From an uncultured Bacilli bacterium (GTDB lineage Bacteria > Bacillota_I > Bacilli_A > RF39 > UBA660), in NCBI GenBank assembly GCA_934102055.1, contig CAKOSE010000001.1:1-64000 (forward strand): DNA of 64,000 nt. The letters are read 5' to 3'. The first letter of the stretch is position 1. Each line of letters opens with the position of its first letter. Below the pieces are notes generated by a model. That model did not search any database, had not been told where the DNA came from, and worked only from the letters and a program-made list of their open reading frames with translations. The position numbers and the translations under genes are program-made. Shown piece after piece: positions 27,536 through 35,330 of the stretch.

Positions 27536-28279
27536 ATGAATAACAAAAAAGTTCTAGGAATATCAATAGCAGCAGTAGTAGTGCTTGTTATAGCGATTGT
27601 TGCAACATCATATGCGATGTTTACTGCTGAACTTACAGGAACAAAGGAAAATAAATTGACAACAGGTTATGTAAAAATGAATTGTGAAGAAACAACATTT
27701 TCGCTTTCTAATACACAACCAATGACAGATGCACAAGGTATTGCTGCAACAAATAATGCTGCAACTTGTACATTAACATCAGAAATGGTTGGTACAATGA
27801 TGGTAGGATATGATGTTGCTTTATATGATGTTGATAGTGCTACACCAAGTGATGCATTATCTGCAAGTAATGTAAAAATAAGAGCATATAAAACTGTTAA
27901 TGGAGCTACTAAAGATTTAGCGGGTACAACTTCTACAGCGGGGGTTCTAGTTTCATCACTTGCAAGTAAAGCTGGGGTACATGATACAAGTATTAATTCA
28001 TATGTAATTGATTCAGATTATGTAAAAGATAATAAATCCATAGTTTATACTATAAAATCATGGGTTGCCAGTGCAGGTTCATCTACTAATGAATCATCAA
28101 CAAGTACAGGTGAATGTTCAAGTTCTGCATATACTAGTCAATCAGCTTGTGAAGCAGCAGGAGAAATTTGGGGATCAAGTCAAACACAAAGTCAAAGAGG
28201 GGGAAGTTTCACTTTTAAATTAAAAGTTGGAGCAACTCAAATTTATGATGTACCATCAACTCCTTCACAAAATTATTAA
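27536..28279 (+). CDS. TasA/camelysin-like exported protein (second of a pair)
   Basis: A 247-residue protein with one membrane helix (about 6-27), then SYAMFTAELTGTKENKLTTGYV, the TasA-like mature start. The beta domain carries two cysteines (EMNCEET-type strand and AATCTLTSE). Near the C-terminus (about 185-222) is a Ser/Gln-rich insert with a cysteine pair in the frame ECSSSAYTSQSACEAAGEIW. This short motif recurs in unrelated exported proteins of many bacteria. The paired gene upstream lacks it. Probably co-transcribed with that gene and ended by a terminator. Confidence 0.7.
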   Translation: MNNKKVLGISIAAVVVLVIAIVATSYAMFTAELTGTKENKLTTGYVKMNCEETTFSLSNTQPMTDAQGIAATNNAATCTLTSEMVGTMMVGYDVALYDVDSATPSDALSASNVKIRAYKTVNGATKDLAGTTSTAGVLVSSLASKAGVHDTSINSYVIDSDYVKDNKSIVYTIKSWVASAGSSTNESSTSTGECSSSAYTSQSACEAAGEIWGSSQTQSQRGGSFTFKLKVGATQIYDVPSTPSQNY

Positions 28280-28292
28280 TAAGTAATAATAA

Positions 28293-28318
28293 GGAATATC
28301 TAGATAGATATTTCTTTT
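28293..28318 (+). terminator. Terminator after the TasA-like pair
   Basis: An 8-bp stem with one G-T pair (28293-28300 with 28307-28314), 6-nt loop, then TTTT. The following 225 bp up to herA hold a TTGACA without a good -10 and no convincing gene. Confidence 0.65.
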
Positions 28319-28543
28319 GTTCTTTTGACATAGTATTTTGCTTATGTGAATATTTTTATTTGTGTTGTCGTTTGGATATTAATGCTTAAAAATAGATACT
28401 ATCTAAGTATATAGGATCAACAAAAGAAGAGATAAATGATTTAAAACAACTATAAAAGATATGAGAATTAAAAATATTAAAAGAAACCTTGAAATATGAA
28501 AAAAACTAAGTTATAATTTTAATATGATAAGAGGTGTTTTTTA

Positions 28544-30295
28544 ATGTTAGGAAAAATTATAGAAATAAGAGATGAAAAAGTAAGAGTAAAGATGAGTATT
28601 GATATTAAACTTCAACCGAGTCTTTCTAATTTACATGTTGTATTTGAAGAGGAAGGAAAAAAAATAGTTGGAGAAATAACATCTATAAATGAAGAGTATT
28701 TGGATATCGTAATAATTGGGGAAATAGTTGGTAATAGATATTTACCAGGAGTTCAAAAGAAACCAAGTTTTAAAGCTGAGGTAAGAATTATAAATATGGA
28801 TGAGCTTATTTTAATACTTGGTCCGTCGACTCCGAGTCCTACTACTTTTTATTTAGGTGAATCTTCAATATACAATAATTATGGAATAAATGTAGGGATA
28901 AACAATTTCTTTTCTAATCATTTTGCAATAATAGGAAATTCTGGATCTGGTAAGAGTTGTGCTACTGCAACAATCTTGCAAAATTTATTTTATTCAAATA
29001 ATCCACCAGTAAATTCTAATATATTTGTTTTTGATACGTATGGTGAATATCATCATTCATTTTCAAGGCTTAGTGATGTTAATCCGAGAATAACATATAA
29101 GAGTATTACTACGAATCCTAAGGCTAAAGAGGTGGAACAACTAAGGATTCCATTATGGCTTATGGGAGTGGATGGTATTGCTATGCTTTTGGATGTGAAT
29201 GATCCAAATCAAATACCGATCATTGAAAAAACTTTAACACTATTACCGGTTTTAACAAGAAATGATGAAAGTGTTTTAAGATATAAGAATAATATAATAG
29301 CTAAGTGTTTAAGGGATATAATATTGACAGGGAAAAGTGCTTCGAATGTTAGAAATCAGATAATTTCAGTTCTTACATGTTATAATACTCCAGAACTTAA
29401 TTTGGATTTAAAAATAGTAGAACCTGGTTATACAAGAACATTGAAACAATGTTTATATGTAAATGATAATGATAGTATGGCTGCAATAGAGAAAGTAGTT
29501 GGAGCAATCTCTCATTTTATAATAGATGATTTAGAGTATAAAAATAATGAACCTGTTCCATTTACTTTGCAAGATTTTAGTAATGCTTTATCCTTTGCAT
29601 TAATTTCTGAAGGGATATTAAAAAGTGATAAAGTATATGATTATGCCAATATATTAGCGGTTCGTACAAGTGCTTTATTAGAGGGCGAGTATAGTATATA
29701 TTTTGATTGTCACAATTATATAACTGAGGAACAATATATAGAAAAATTAATGACTACTACTTCTGGAAGAAAGGCTCAAATAGTAAACTTTAATATTAAC
29801 TATGTAGATGATAGATTTGCTAAAGTATTAGTAAAATTATTATCAAAAGCATTGTTTAATCAATGTGCATTGGCAGAAAAACGTGCTAGTAAGGCATTTC
29901 ATATATTAATTGAAGAAGCTCATAGATATGTTCAAAATGATACGGATACAAAATTGTTTGGATATAATATTTTTGATCGTATTGCTAAGGAAGGAAGAAA
30001 ATATGGTATATTGTTAGGTTTTATAACTCAAAGACCATCTGAAATAAGTGAGACTGCTATAAGTCAATGTTCTAATTTTCTTATTTTTAGAACAATGCAT
30101 GCAAGGGATGTAAATTATCTAGAGACAATGATGCCTAATGTAACAAAGGATACTATAAATACTATAAAGACATTACAACCAGGAACTTGTATGACTTTTG
30201 GATCAGCATTTAAAATACCGATATCAGTGAAATTACAAATGCCAAATCCAGCACCATTATCAAGTAATGCTAAAATAGAATCTATCTGGTATTGA
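28544..30295 (+). CDS. herA: HerA-type DNA-translocase ATPase
   Basis: A 583-residue hexameric ATPase of the FtsK-HerA superfamily. An N-terminal HAS-barrel (about 1-90) is followed by Walker A GNSGSGKS (about 129-136), a Walker B-like segment HILIEEAHRY and the C-terminal ITQRPSEISETAISQC block with sensor residues. HerA works with the NurA nuclease in archaeal end resection, and bacterial homologues also occur in anti-phage systems. Here no nuclease, Sir2 or other effector gene is adjacent, so it looks like the stand-alone form. The ATG follows AGAGGTG. The stop TGA overlaps the argS leader promoter. Confidence 0.88.
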   Translation: MLGKIIEIRDEKVRVKMSIDIKLQPSLSNLHVVFEEEGKKIVGEITSINEEYLDIVIIGEIVGNRYLPGVQKKPSFKAEVRIINMDELILILGPSTPSPTTFYLGESSIYNNYGINVGINNFFSNHFAIIGNSGSGKSCATATILQNLFYSNNPPVNSNIFVFDTYGEYHHSFSRLSDVNPRITYKSITTNPKAKEVEQLRIPLWLMGVDGIAMLLDVNDPNQIPIIEKTLTLLPVLTRNDESVLRYKNNIIAKCLRDIILTGKSASNVRNQIISVLTCYNTPELNLDLKIVEPGYTRTLKQCLYVNDNDSMAAIEKVVGAISHFIIDDLEYKNNEPVPFTLQDFSNALSFALISEGILKSDKVYDYANILAVRTSALLEGEYSIYFDCHNYITEEQYIEKLMTTTSGRKAQIVNFNINYVDDRFAKVLVKLLSKALFNQCALAEKRASKAFHILIEEAHRYVQNDTDTKLFGYNIFDRIAKEGRKYGILLGFITQRPSEISETAISQCSNFLIFRTMHARDVNYLETMMPNVTKDTINTIKTLQPGTCMTFGSAFKIPISVKLQMPNPAPLSSNAKIESIWY

Positions 30296-30320
30296 CAAAA
30301 TAACTAAAATCTGATATTAT
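30292..30320 (+). promoter_or_regulatory. Promoter of the argS T-box leader
   Basis: TTGACA (30292-30297), 17-nt spacer, TATTAT (30315-30320). The -35 box contains the TGA stop of herA. Confidence 0.8.
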
Positions 30321-30326
30321 CTTAAG

Positions 30327-30530
30327 CAAGTTGTGAAGATAAAGAAATAGTAATAAGAAAACTTATTTTAGTGAGTTTGGGATAGTGAAAACCAAATAAT
30401 GAGTCCTTATGAACGTATCTTTTAGCAAAAACGTATAATCACGTTAAAGATTTAAAGAGCATAGAAATTCTATTGACGTAAGGTGGTACCGCGAGAATAC
30501 TCGTCCTTATAATATAGAATTTTTGTTTTT
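30327..30530 (+). promoter_or_regulatory. T-box riboswitch, arginine-specific (CGU specifier)
   Basis: The leader has the T-box layout. Stem I has AAGAT/ATCTT below and ATAAG/CTTAT above a specifier loop with AGTA on one side and GAA-CGT on the other, giving CGU (Arg). The conserved T-box AAGGTGGTACCGCG lies at 30480-30493. The terminator stem AAATTCTAT (30465-30473) pairs with ATAGAATTT (30514-30522), followed by a T-rich run. Uncharged tRNA-Arg should stabilise the antiterminator and turn on argS. Confidence 0.93.
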
Positions 30531-30545
30531 ATAGGAGGAATGATT

Positions 30546-32246
30546 ATGATATTAGAATTAGAAAAGGTATTAGAACAAGTATTTGTGAAAAATGGTTATG
30601 ATAAAAATGATTGTAAAATAAAATTATCAAATAGAAAAGAGTTATGTGATTATCAAATCAATAGTGTTTTTAAGATAGCTAAAGAAATAAAGAAAAATCC
30701 AGTTGAAGTTGGAGAATGTTTAGTAAAGGATATAAAAAATATAGAAAATATAGATTATTATCTAAAAGAAATAACTTTTGTTAAGCCTGGTTTTATTAAT
30801 TTAACATTATCAGATAGTTTTATAGCAGATACTTTAAATAAAAAAATAGAAAGAGGTTATTATGAAATAGAAAAAACTAGTAATCCTTTGACATTTGTGG
30901 TAGATTACGGGGGTCCAAATATTGCTAAACCTCTTCATGTAGGACATATTAGACCTGCAATAATAGGTCAATCAATATATGAAATTTTAAAGGCAAAAGG
31001 ACATAAAGTAATTAGTGATGTTCATCTAGGAGATTTTGGACTTCAAATGGGTCAGGTTATTTATGGACTTAAACAAAGAAATTTAAAGCCAAATGATATA
31101 ACGATAGAACTTTTACAAGAAATATATCCGAAAATGTCTAAGCTTTGTAAAGAGGATAAAGAAGTGAAAGAGATTTGTCAAACTATAACAAAGGATTTGC
31201 AGGATGGAAATAAGGAGTATACAGAGTATTTTAAAGTTATGTATGATGTGTCTTTAAATGATATAAAAAGAATATATAAGTATTTAGGAGTAGATTTTGA
31301 TTATTGGTATGGTGAAAGAGATAGTTATAAATATATAGATGATTTAATGCAGTTTTTGGATAAGCAAGGAGTTTTAGAAGAGGATGATGGTGCTAAAATA
31401 GTGAGGGTATCAAAACAAGATGATAAAAAAGAAATGCCTCCGCTTATAATTCAAGGAAAAAGTGGTGCTTATCTATATGCAACAAGTGATATGGCAACAA
31501 TTTATCAAAGGATGCAAGACTTTAAACCTAATTATATTCTTTATGTTGTGGATAATAGACAAAGTTTATATTTTGAACAAGTTTTTAGAGCTTGTGAAAT
31601 AAGTAATCTTACAGATGGTACAGTTTTAGAACATGATGCTTTTGGTACAATAAATGGAAAAGATGGAAAACCGTTTAAAACAAGAAGTGGAGAAACTTTG
31701 AAATTGGAGGATCTAATAAAACAAACAAAAGAAATATTCTTATCTAAAAAAGAAACTAATAAAGATATGGATGAAAAGGATATAGATATAATAGTAAATG
31801 CAATATTAAAGTATGCAGATCTTCAAAATAATAGGGAAAATAATTATATATTTGATATAGATAAATTTGCAGATGTTAATGGAAAAACTGGACCATATCT
31901 TTTATATACTGCTGTTAGGATAAGGAAAATAGTACAAGAAAATAAAGCTACGTCAGCAAAAATGACAAGTAGAATTTATAATAAGTATGATAAAGATCTA
32001 AGAATGGAATTATTAAAGGTGGAAGATGCGATTAATAATGCTGTTCAAAAAAGGATGCCACATTTTATAGCGGATTATTTATATAATTTAGCAGTTTTAA
32101 CAAATACTTTTTATCAAAATAATAATATATCAAGACAAGATGATGAACAAATTAAAAGTGACTGGATAAATCTACTTGATTATACTTATAAAGTTATGGA
32201 AAAGTTATTAGGTTTATTAATAATAGAAATACCAAGTCAAATGTAA
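30546..32246 (+). CDS. argS: Arginyl-tRNA synthetase
   Basis: Charges tRNA-Arg. A 566-residue class I synthetase. I chose the ATG at 30546 because AGGAGG ends 7 nt before it; the ATG at 30540 is too close. The N-terminal additional domain (about 1-85) is followed by the HIGH-type motif HVGH (in NIAKPLHVGHIRPA), the KMSKS-loop equivalent in KPFKTRSGETLKL and the C-terminal anticodon-binding DALR domain. Expression is controlled by the arginine T-box directly upstream. Confidence 0.97.
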   Translation: MILELEKVLEQVFVKNGYDKNDCKIKLSNRKELCDYQINSVFKIAKEIKKNPVEVGECLVKDIKNIENIDYYLKEITFVKPGFINLTLSDSFIADTLNKKIERGYYEIEKTSNPLTFVVDYGGPNIAKPLHVGHIRPAIIGQSIYEILKAKGHKVISDVHLGDFGLQMGQVIYGLKQRNLKPNDITIELLQEIYPKMSKLCKEDKEVKEICQTITKDLQDGNKEYTEYFKVMYDVSLNDIKRIYKYLGVDFDYWYGERDSYKYIDDLMQFLDKQGVLEEDDGAKIVRVSKQDDKKEMPPLIIQGKSGAYLYATSDMATIYQRMQDFKPNYILYVVDNRQSLYFEQVFRACEISNLTDGTVLEHDAFGTINGKDGKPFKTRSGETLKLEDLIKQTKEIFLSKKETNKDMDEKDIDIIVNAILKYADLQNNRENNYIFDIDKFADVNGKTGPYLLYTAVRIRKIVQENKATSAKMTSRIYNKYDKDLRMELLKVEDAINNAVQKRMPHFIADYLYNLAVLTNTFYQNNNISRQDDEQIKSDWINLLDYTYKVMEKLLGLLIIEIPSQM

Positions 32247-32277
32247 AAGGAAGCTATTAATTTAACTTCCTTATTTT
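32247..32277. terminator. Bidirectional terminator between argS and yigZ
   Basis: AAGGAAG (32247-32253) pairs with CTTCCTT (32266-32272), followed by ATTTTT. It covers the end of the convergent yigZ gene. Confidence 0.65.
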
Positions 32278-32826
32278 TATATCAGTATTTTTAAATAGAG
32301 ATGGAATATTATCAAGTTCATCTTTTATTTTTATTTTATAGATGATATTTTCACCGAAGAATTTATCAGTAATGTCTAAATTATTTGTTAAAGTATTTAA
32401 TAGTTTTAAATTATCATAAGATGAAATTATTTCGTAATAATTATATTTAATATATAAACAAAGATCGGTTTTTTGTAAAGTTTCACGGACACTTTTTGAA
32501 TATGCTCTTATAAGACCACCTGCACCGAGTTTTATTCCTCCGAAGTATCTAACTACAATAGCAAGAATATTTACTATATCGTTTTTTAAAATAACTTCCA
32601 TGATTGGAGCTCCTGCTGTACCACCTGGTTCACCATCATCGCTGAATTTTTGTTTATCTAAGGTTCTAAAAGCATAAGTAACATGGGTAGAATCTTTGTA
32701 TTTACTTTTGATATCTTCGATAATGGAAAAAGCTTCAGCATCAGTTGAAATATATTTTAAAAAACAAATAAATCTAGAATTTTTGATAATAATTTCGTTT
32801 GTGCAATCGTTTTTAATAATATTCAT
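32257..32826 (-). CDS. yigZ: YigZ/IMPACT-family protein
   Basis: A 189-residue two-domain protein of the UPF0029 family. The N-terminal domain carries the signature THVTYAFRT, SDDGEPGGTAG and VRYFGGIKLGAGGLIRAY. The C-terminal ferredoxin-like domain is shorter. The eukaryotic homologue IMPACT regulates a translation-control kinase; the bacterial role is unknown. The ATG follows GGTGAT. It is monocistronic and convergent with argS, and divergent from uvrC. Confidence 0.92.
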   Translation of the reverse strand: MNIIKNDCTNEIIIKNSRFICFLKYISTDAEAFSIIEDIKSKYKDSTHVTYAFRTLDKQKFSDDGEPGGTAGAPIMEVILKNDIVNILAIVVRYFGGIKLGAGGLIRAYSKSVRETLQKTDLCLYIKYNYYEIISSYDNLKLLNTLTNNLDITDKFFGENIIYKIKIKDELDNIPSLFKNTDIKIRKLN

Positions 32827-32863
32827 TATATCACCAATATAATTATAATATTTAATGCCATAT

Positions 32864-32892
32864 TTTACAATAATACTTTTAAAGTGTATAAT
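32864..32892 (+). promoter_or_regulatory. Promoter for uvrC
   Basis: TTTACA (32864-32869), 17-nt spacer, TATAAT (32887-32892). No LexA-like box is visible here. Confidence 0.7.
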
Positions 32893-32910
32893 AAAGAAAA
32901 GGAGGGTACT

Positions 32911-34674
32911 ATGAAGGAAAAACTAAGATTAATTCCAGAAAAACCTGGTTGCTATTTAATGAAAAATAAGGATAATATAGTAATTTATGTTGGAAAAGCT
33001 AAAAATTTGAAAAGAAGAGTAAACTCCTATTTTAATAAGATTCATACGGGAAAAACTAAAGCTTTAGTGAGTAATATAACTGATTTTGAATATATAATAA
33101 CTAATAGTGAAACTGAGTCTCTTATTTTGGAGATAAATTTAATAAAAAGATATAATCCAAAATATAATATTCTTTTAAAAGATGATAAAACATATCCATA
33201 TATAGTACTTACGAATGAGAAATATCCGTCTTTAAAGATTGTAAGAAGTAAACAAAGAAAAAAAATAAAAGGAAAGGTATTTGGACCTTTTCCGGGTGTT
33301 ACTTCTGCTAAGAATACTGTGAATTTAATAAATAGAATTTATCCTTTAAAAAAATGTGATAAATTAAAGAAAAAAGTGTGTTTATATTATCATATAAATG
33401 AGTGTTTAGGGTATTGTGAAAAGAAAGTTTCTGCTGAAGTAATAGATGATATGTTAAAAGATATAACGAAGATTTTAAATGGTGATTATAAGTTTTTAAC
33501 AAAGAAACTTGAGGAAGAGATGAATAAGTATTCAAATAATTTAGAATATGAAAAGGCACTTGAAATGAAAAGTTTAATAGAGGATATAAAACATACGATA
33601 AGTAAACAGATAATAGTGTCCAATGTAAAATATAATTTTGATGTATTTGGTTTGTATGAGATAGATAATTTTTTAGCAATAGAGACTTTATTTATTAGAG
33701 AAGGTGTAGTAATAGGAAAAGTAAATAAAATAATAAATGATTATGTAGATTTAGAGGATGCATATATAAGATATATAATAGATTTTTATGATAAGTATCC
33801 TTTACCTAAAAAAATAATAGCAAATGATATAAAAGGGGTAACGGACATAGAAAGAGTGTTAGATGTAAAGATTCAAGTTCCTATAAAGGGGGATATAAAA
33901 CAAATACTTAACATGTCTAATGTAAATGCTGAGATATCATCTAAGGAAAAGATTGAAAGAATAAGAAAAAATGATATAATGAGATATGAAAGTATCAATG
34001 ATTTGAAGAATATTTTAAACTTAGAAAAGTTAGAGAGAATAGAATTGTTTGATAATTCGCATTTATTTGGAACGTATTATGTTGGAGCAATGGTGGTTTT
34101 TAGAGATTTTTTACCTGATAAGAATGAATATAGAAAGTATAAAATAGATTCCCATACTAAAGATGATCTAACCGCGATGAAAGAGGTAATTTATAGGAGA
34201 TATCAAAAGGCTTTAATGGAGAAGACTGAGTTTCCAGATTTAATAATAGTAGATGGTGGATTTCTTCAAATAAATGCTACGTTAGAAGTTTTAGATAGTT
34301 TAAGATTGAATATTCCAGTAATAGGATTAAAAAAGGATAAAAGTCATAAAACATCAAAGTTAGTTTTATCTAATTTGACAGAAATTGATATAGAAAATAA
34401 GAATTTGTTTGTTTATCTGTATAAAATGCAAGAAGAAGTTCATAGATTTGCTATATCATATCATAGAAATATAAAGAATAAAGGGATGTTAGAGAGTGTT
34501 TTAGAAGATGTACCTGGTGTTGGAGAAAAAAGAAGAAAAGAACTTTTAAAAAGATATTCGTCTTTAACAAAAATTAAGAATGAAACAGTAGAAAATTTAA
34601 GTGAAATAATTCCAGAAGAGGTAGCGATTAATCTTTTAGAATTTTTAAATAAAAAGGAGGAAGAAAATGAATAA
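32911..34674 (+). CDS. uvrC: Excinuclease ABC subunit C
   Basis: Makes the dual incisions of nucleotide excision repair with UvrA and UvrB. The 587-residue protein starts at the ATG at 32911 after AAGGAGGG; an earlier in-frame start lacks a site. Domains in order: GIY-YIG nuclease (about 11-90, IVIYVGKAKNLKRRV), cysteine-rich segment (KKCDKLKKKVCLYYHINECL), UVR helix pair (about 195-230), RNase H-like nuclease (ELFDNSHLFGTYYVGAMVVF) and a C-terminal helix-hairpin-helix (DVPGVGEKRRKELL). The next gene overlaps by 8 bp. Confidence 0.96.
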   Translation: MKEKLRLIPEKPGCYLMKNKDNIVIYVGKAKNLKRRVNSYFNKIHTGKTKALVSNITDFEYIITNSETESLILEINLIKRYNPKYNILLKDDKTYPYIVLTNEKYPSLKIVRSKQRKKIKGKVFGPFPGVTSAKNTVNLINRIYPLKKCDKLKKKVCLYYHINECLGYCEKKVSAEVIDDMLKDITKILNGDYKFLTKKLEEEMNKYSNNLEYEKALEMKSLIEDIKHTISKQIIVSNVKYNFDVFGLYEIDNFLAIETLFIREGVVIGKVNKIINDYVDLEDAYIRYIIDFYDKYPLPKKIIANDIKGVTDIERVLDVKIQVPIKGDIKQILNMSNVNAEISSKEKIERIRKNDIMRYESINDLKNILNLEKLERIELFDNSHLFGTYYVGAMVVFRDFLPDKNEYRKYKIDSHTKDDLTAMKEVIYRRYQKALMEKTEFPDLIIVDGGFLQINATLEVLDSLRLNIPVIGLKKDKSHKTSKLVLSNLTEIDIENKNLFVYLYKMQEEVHRFAISYHRNIKNKGMLESVLEDVPGVGEKRRKELLKRYSSLTKIKNETVENLSEIIPEEVAINLLEFLNKKEEENE

Positions 34675-35101
34675 TAAACAACAAAATGGAAAATTGCCAA
34701 AATGGGCTATAGTTTTAATAGTAGCATTATCTATAGTATCAATTTTACCAACACTTTTATTTGCAGGAATAATAACATATGGGGTGATAGGTAGTGTAAA
34801 TAAAAATGTAAATTTAACAATGAGTAATACAGTAGAAGGTTACTATAATAGTAAGACTAATACTTATTTTATAAATGGTTATGTAAAGAATGATGGGAAA
34901 GATGATGCTCACGGAATAGAAATTGAATATACACTTTATGATAAGAATAATAATATAATAGGGACTGCAACTGCATATATAGATGAGCTGGATGAGGGTA
35001 GAACATGGAAGTTTACTGCAGAGTATACTGGTGAGAATGCTAAAGATATAGATCATTTTGAGAATAGATTATTTGATTATAATTATGAAACATGGGATTA
35101 G
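34667..35101 (+). CDS. Membrane-anchored FxLYD-domain protein
   Basis: A 144-residue protein. One membrane helix (about 13-38) is followed by an extracellular domain with the FxLYD pattern IEYTLYDKNNNIIGTATAYI and a closing RTWKFTAEY. Such small beta domains occur on lipoproteins and membrane proteins of Gram-positive bacteria; their ligand is unknown. It starts within the uvrC coding end (8-bp overlap, AAGGAGG ribosome site), so it is made from the same transcript despite no obvious link to repair. Confidence 0.75.
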   Translation: MNNKQQNGKLPKWAIVLIVALSIVSILPTLLFAGIITYGVIGSVNKNVNLTMSNTVEGYYNSKTNTYFINGYVKNDGKDDAHGIEIEYTLYDKNNNIIGTATAYIDELDEGRTWKFTAEYTGENAKDIDHFENRLFDYNYETWD

Positions 35102-35115
35102 TTTTTCATGTTTTT
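35088..35115 (+). terminator. Terminator after the uvrC operon
   Basis: AAACATG (35088-35094) pairs with CATGTTT (35107-35113) followed by Ts; the left arm is coding sequence. Confidence 0.55.
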
Positions 35116-35178
35116 ACTTTGCAAGTGTTTTTTTAAAAGTAGGAATAAAGAAAACTTAGATAAATAAAAAAAAGAGTA

Positions 35179-35207
35179 TTGACGAACATAGGTTTGTGCA
35201 TTATAAT
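35179..35207 (+). promoter_or_regulatory. Promoter upstream of ftsK
   Basis: TTGACG (35179-35184), 17-nt spacer, TATAAT (35202-35207). A second candidate, an extended -10 (TGATATAAT), lies near 35298-35306, closer to the gene. Confidence 0.65.
35183..35196. promoter_or_regulatory. Candidate LexA (SOS) box in the ftsK promoter
   Basis: CGAACATAGGTTTG matches the Gram-positive LexA core GAAC-N4-GTTY and lies in the promoter spacer, where bound LexA would block polymerase. A lexA gene is at the right edge of the window. Fit to the longer Bacillus consensus is imperfect. Confidence 0.45.
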
Positions 35208-35330
35208 ACTAAATGTATCCAAAAATATAGAGATAATATGCTAGATAACTTAACTGTAAAATGAATTTAAAATCATATTGTTTTATAGAAAAGTGTGATA
35301 TAATTACCATAGAGAGTAGGAGGATTTACC

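Noticed and set aside
28320..28543. Possible small gene or RNA between the TasA-like pair and herA
   Set aside because: Frames are interrupted (only a tail reading GSTKEEINDLKQL), TTGACA at about 28324 lacks a good -10 and no stable fold is apparent.
28544..30295. HerA as part of an anti-phage system
   Set aside because: No Sir2, DUF4297, NurA or other effector gene adjacent.
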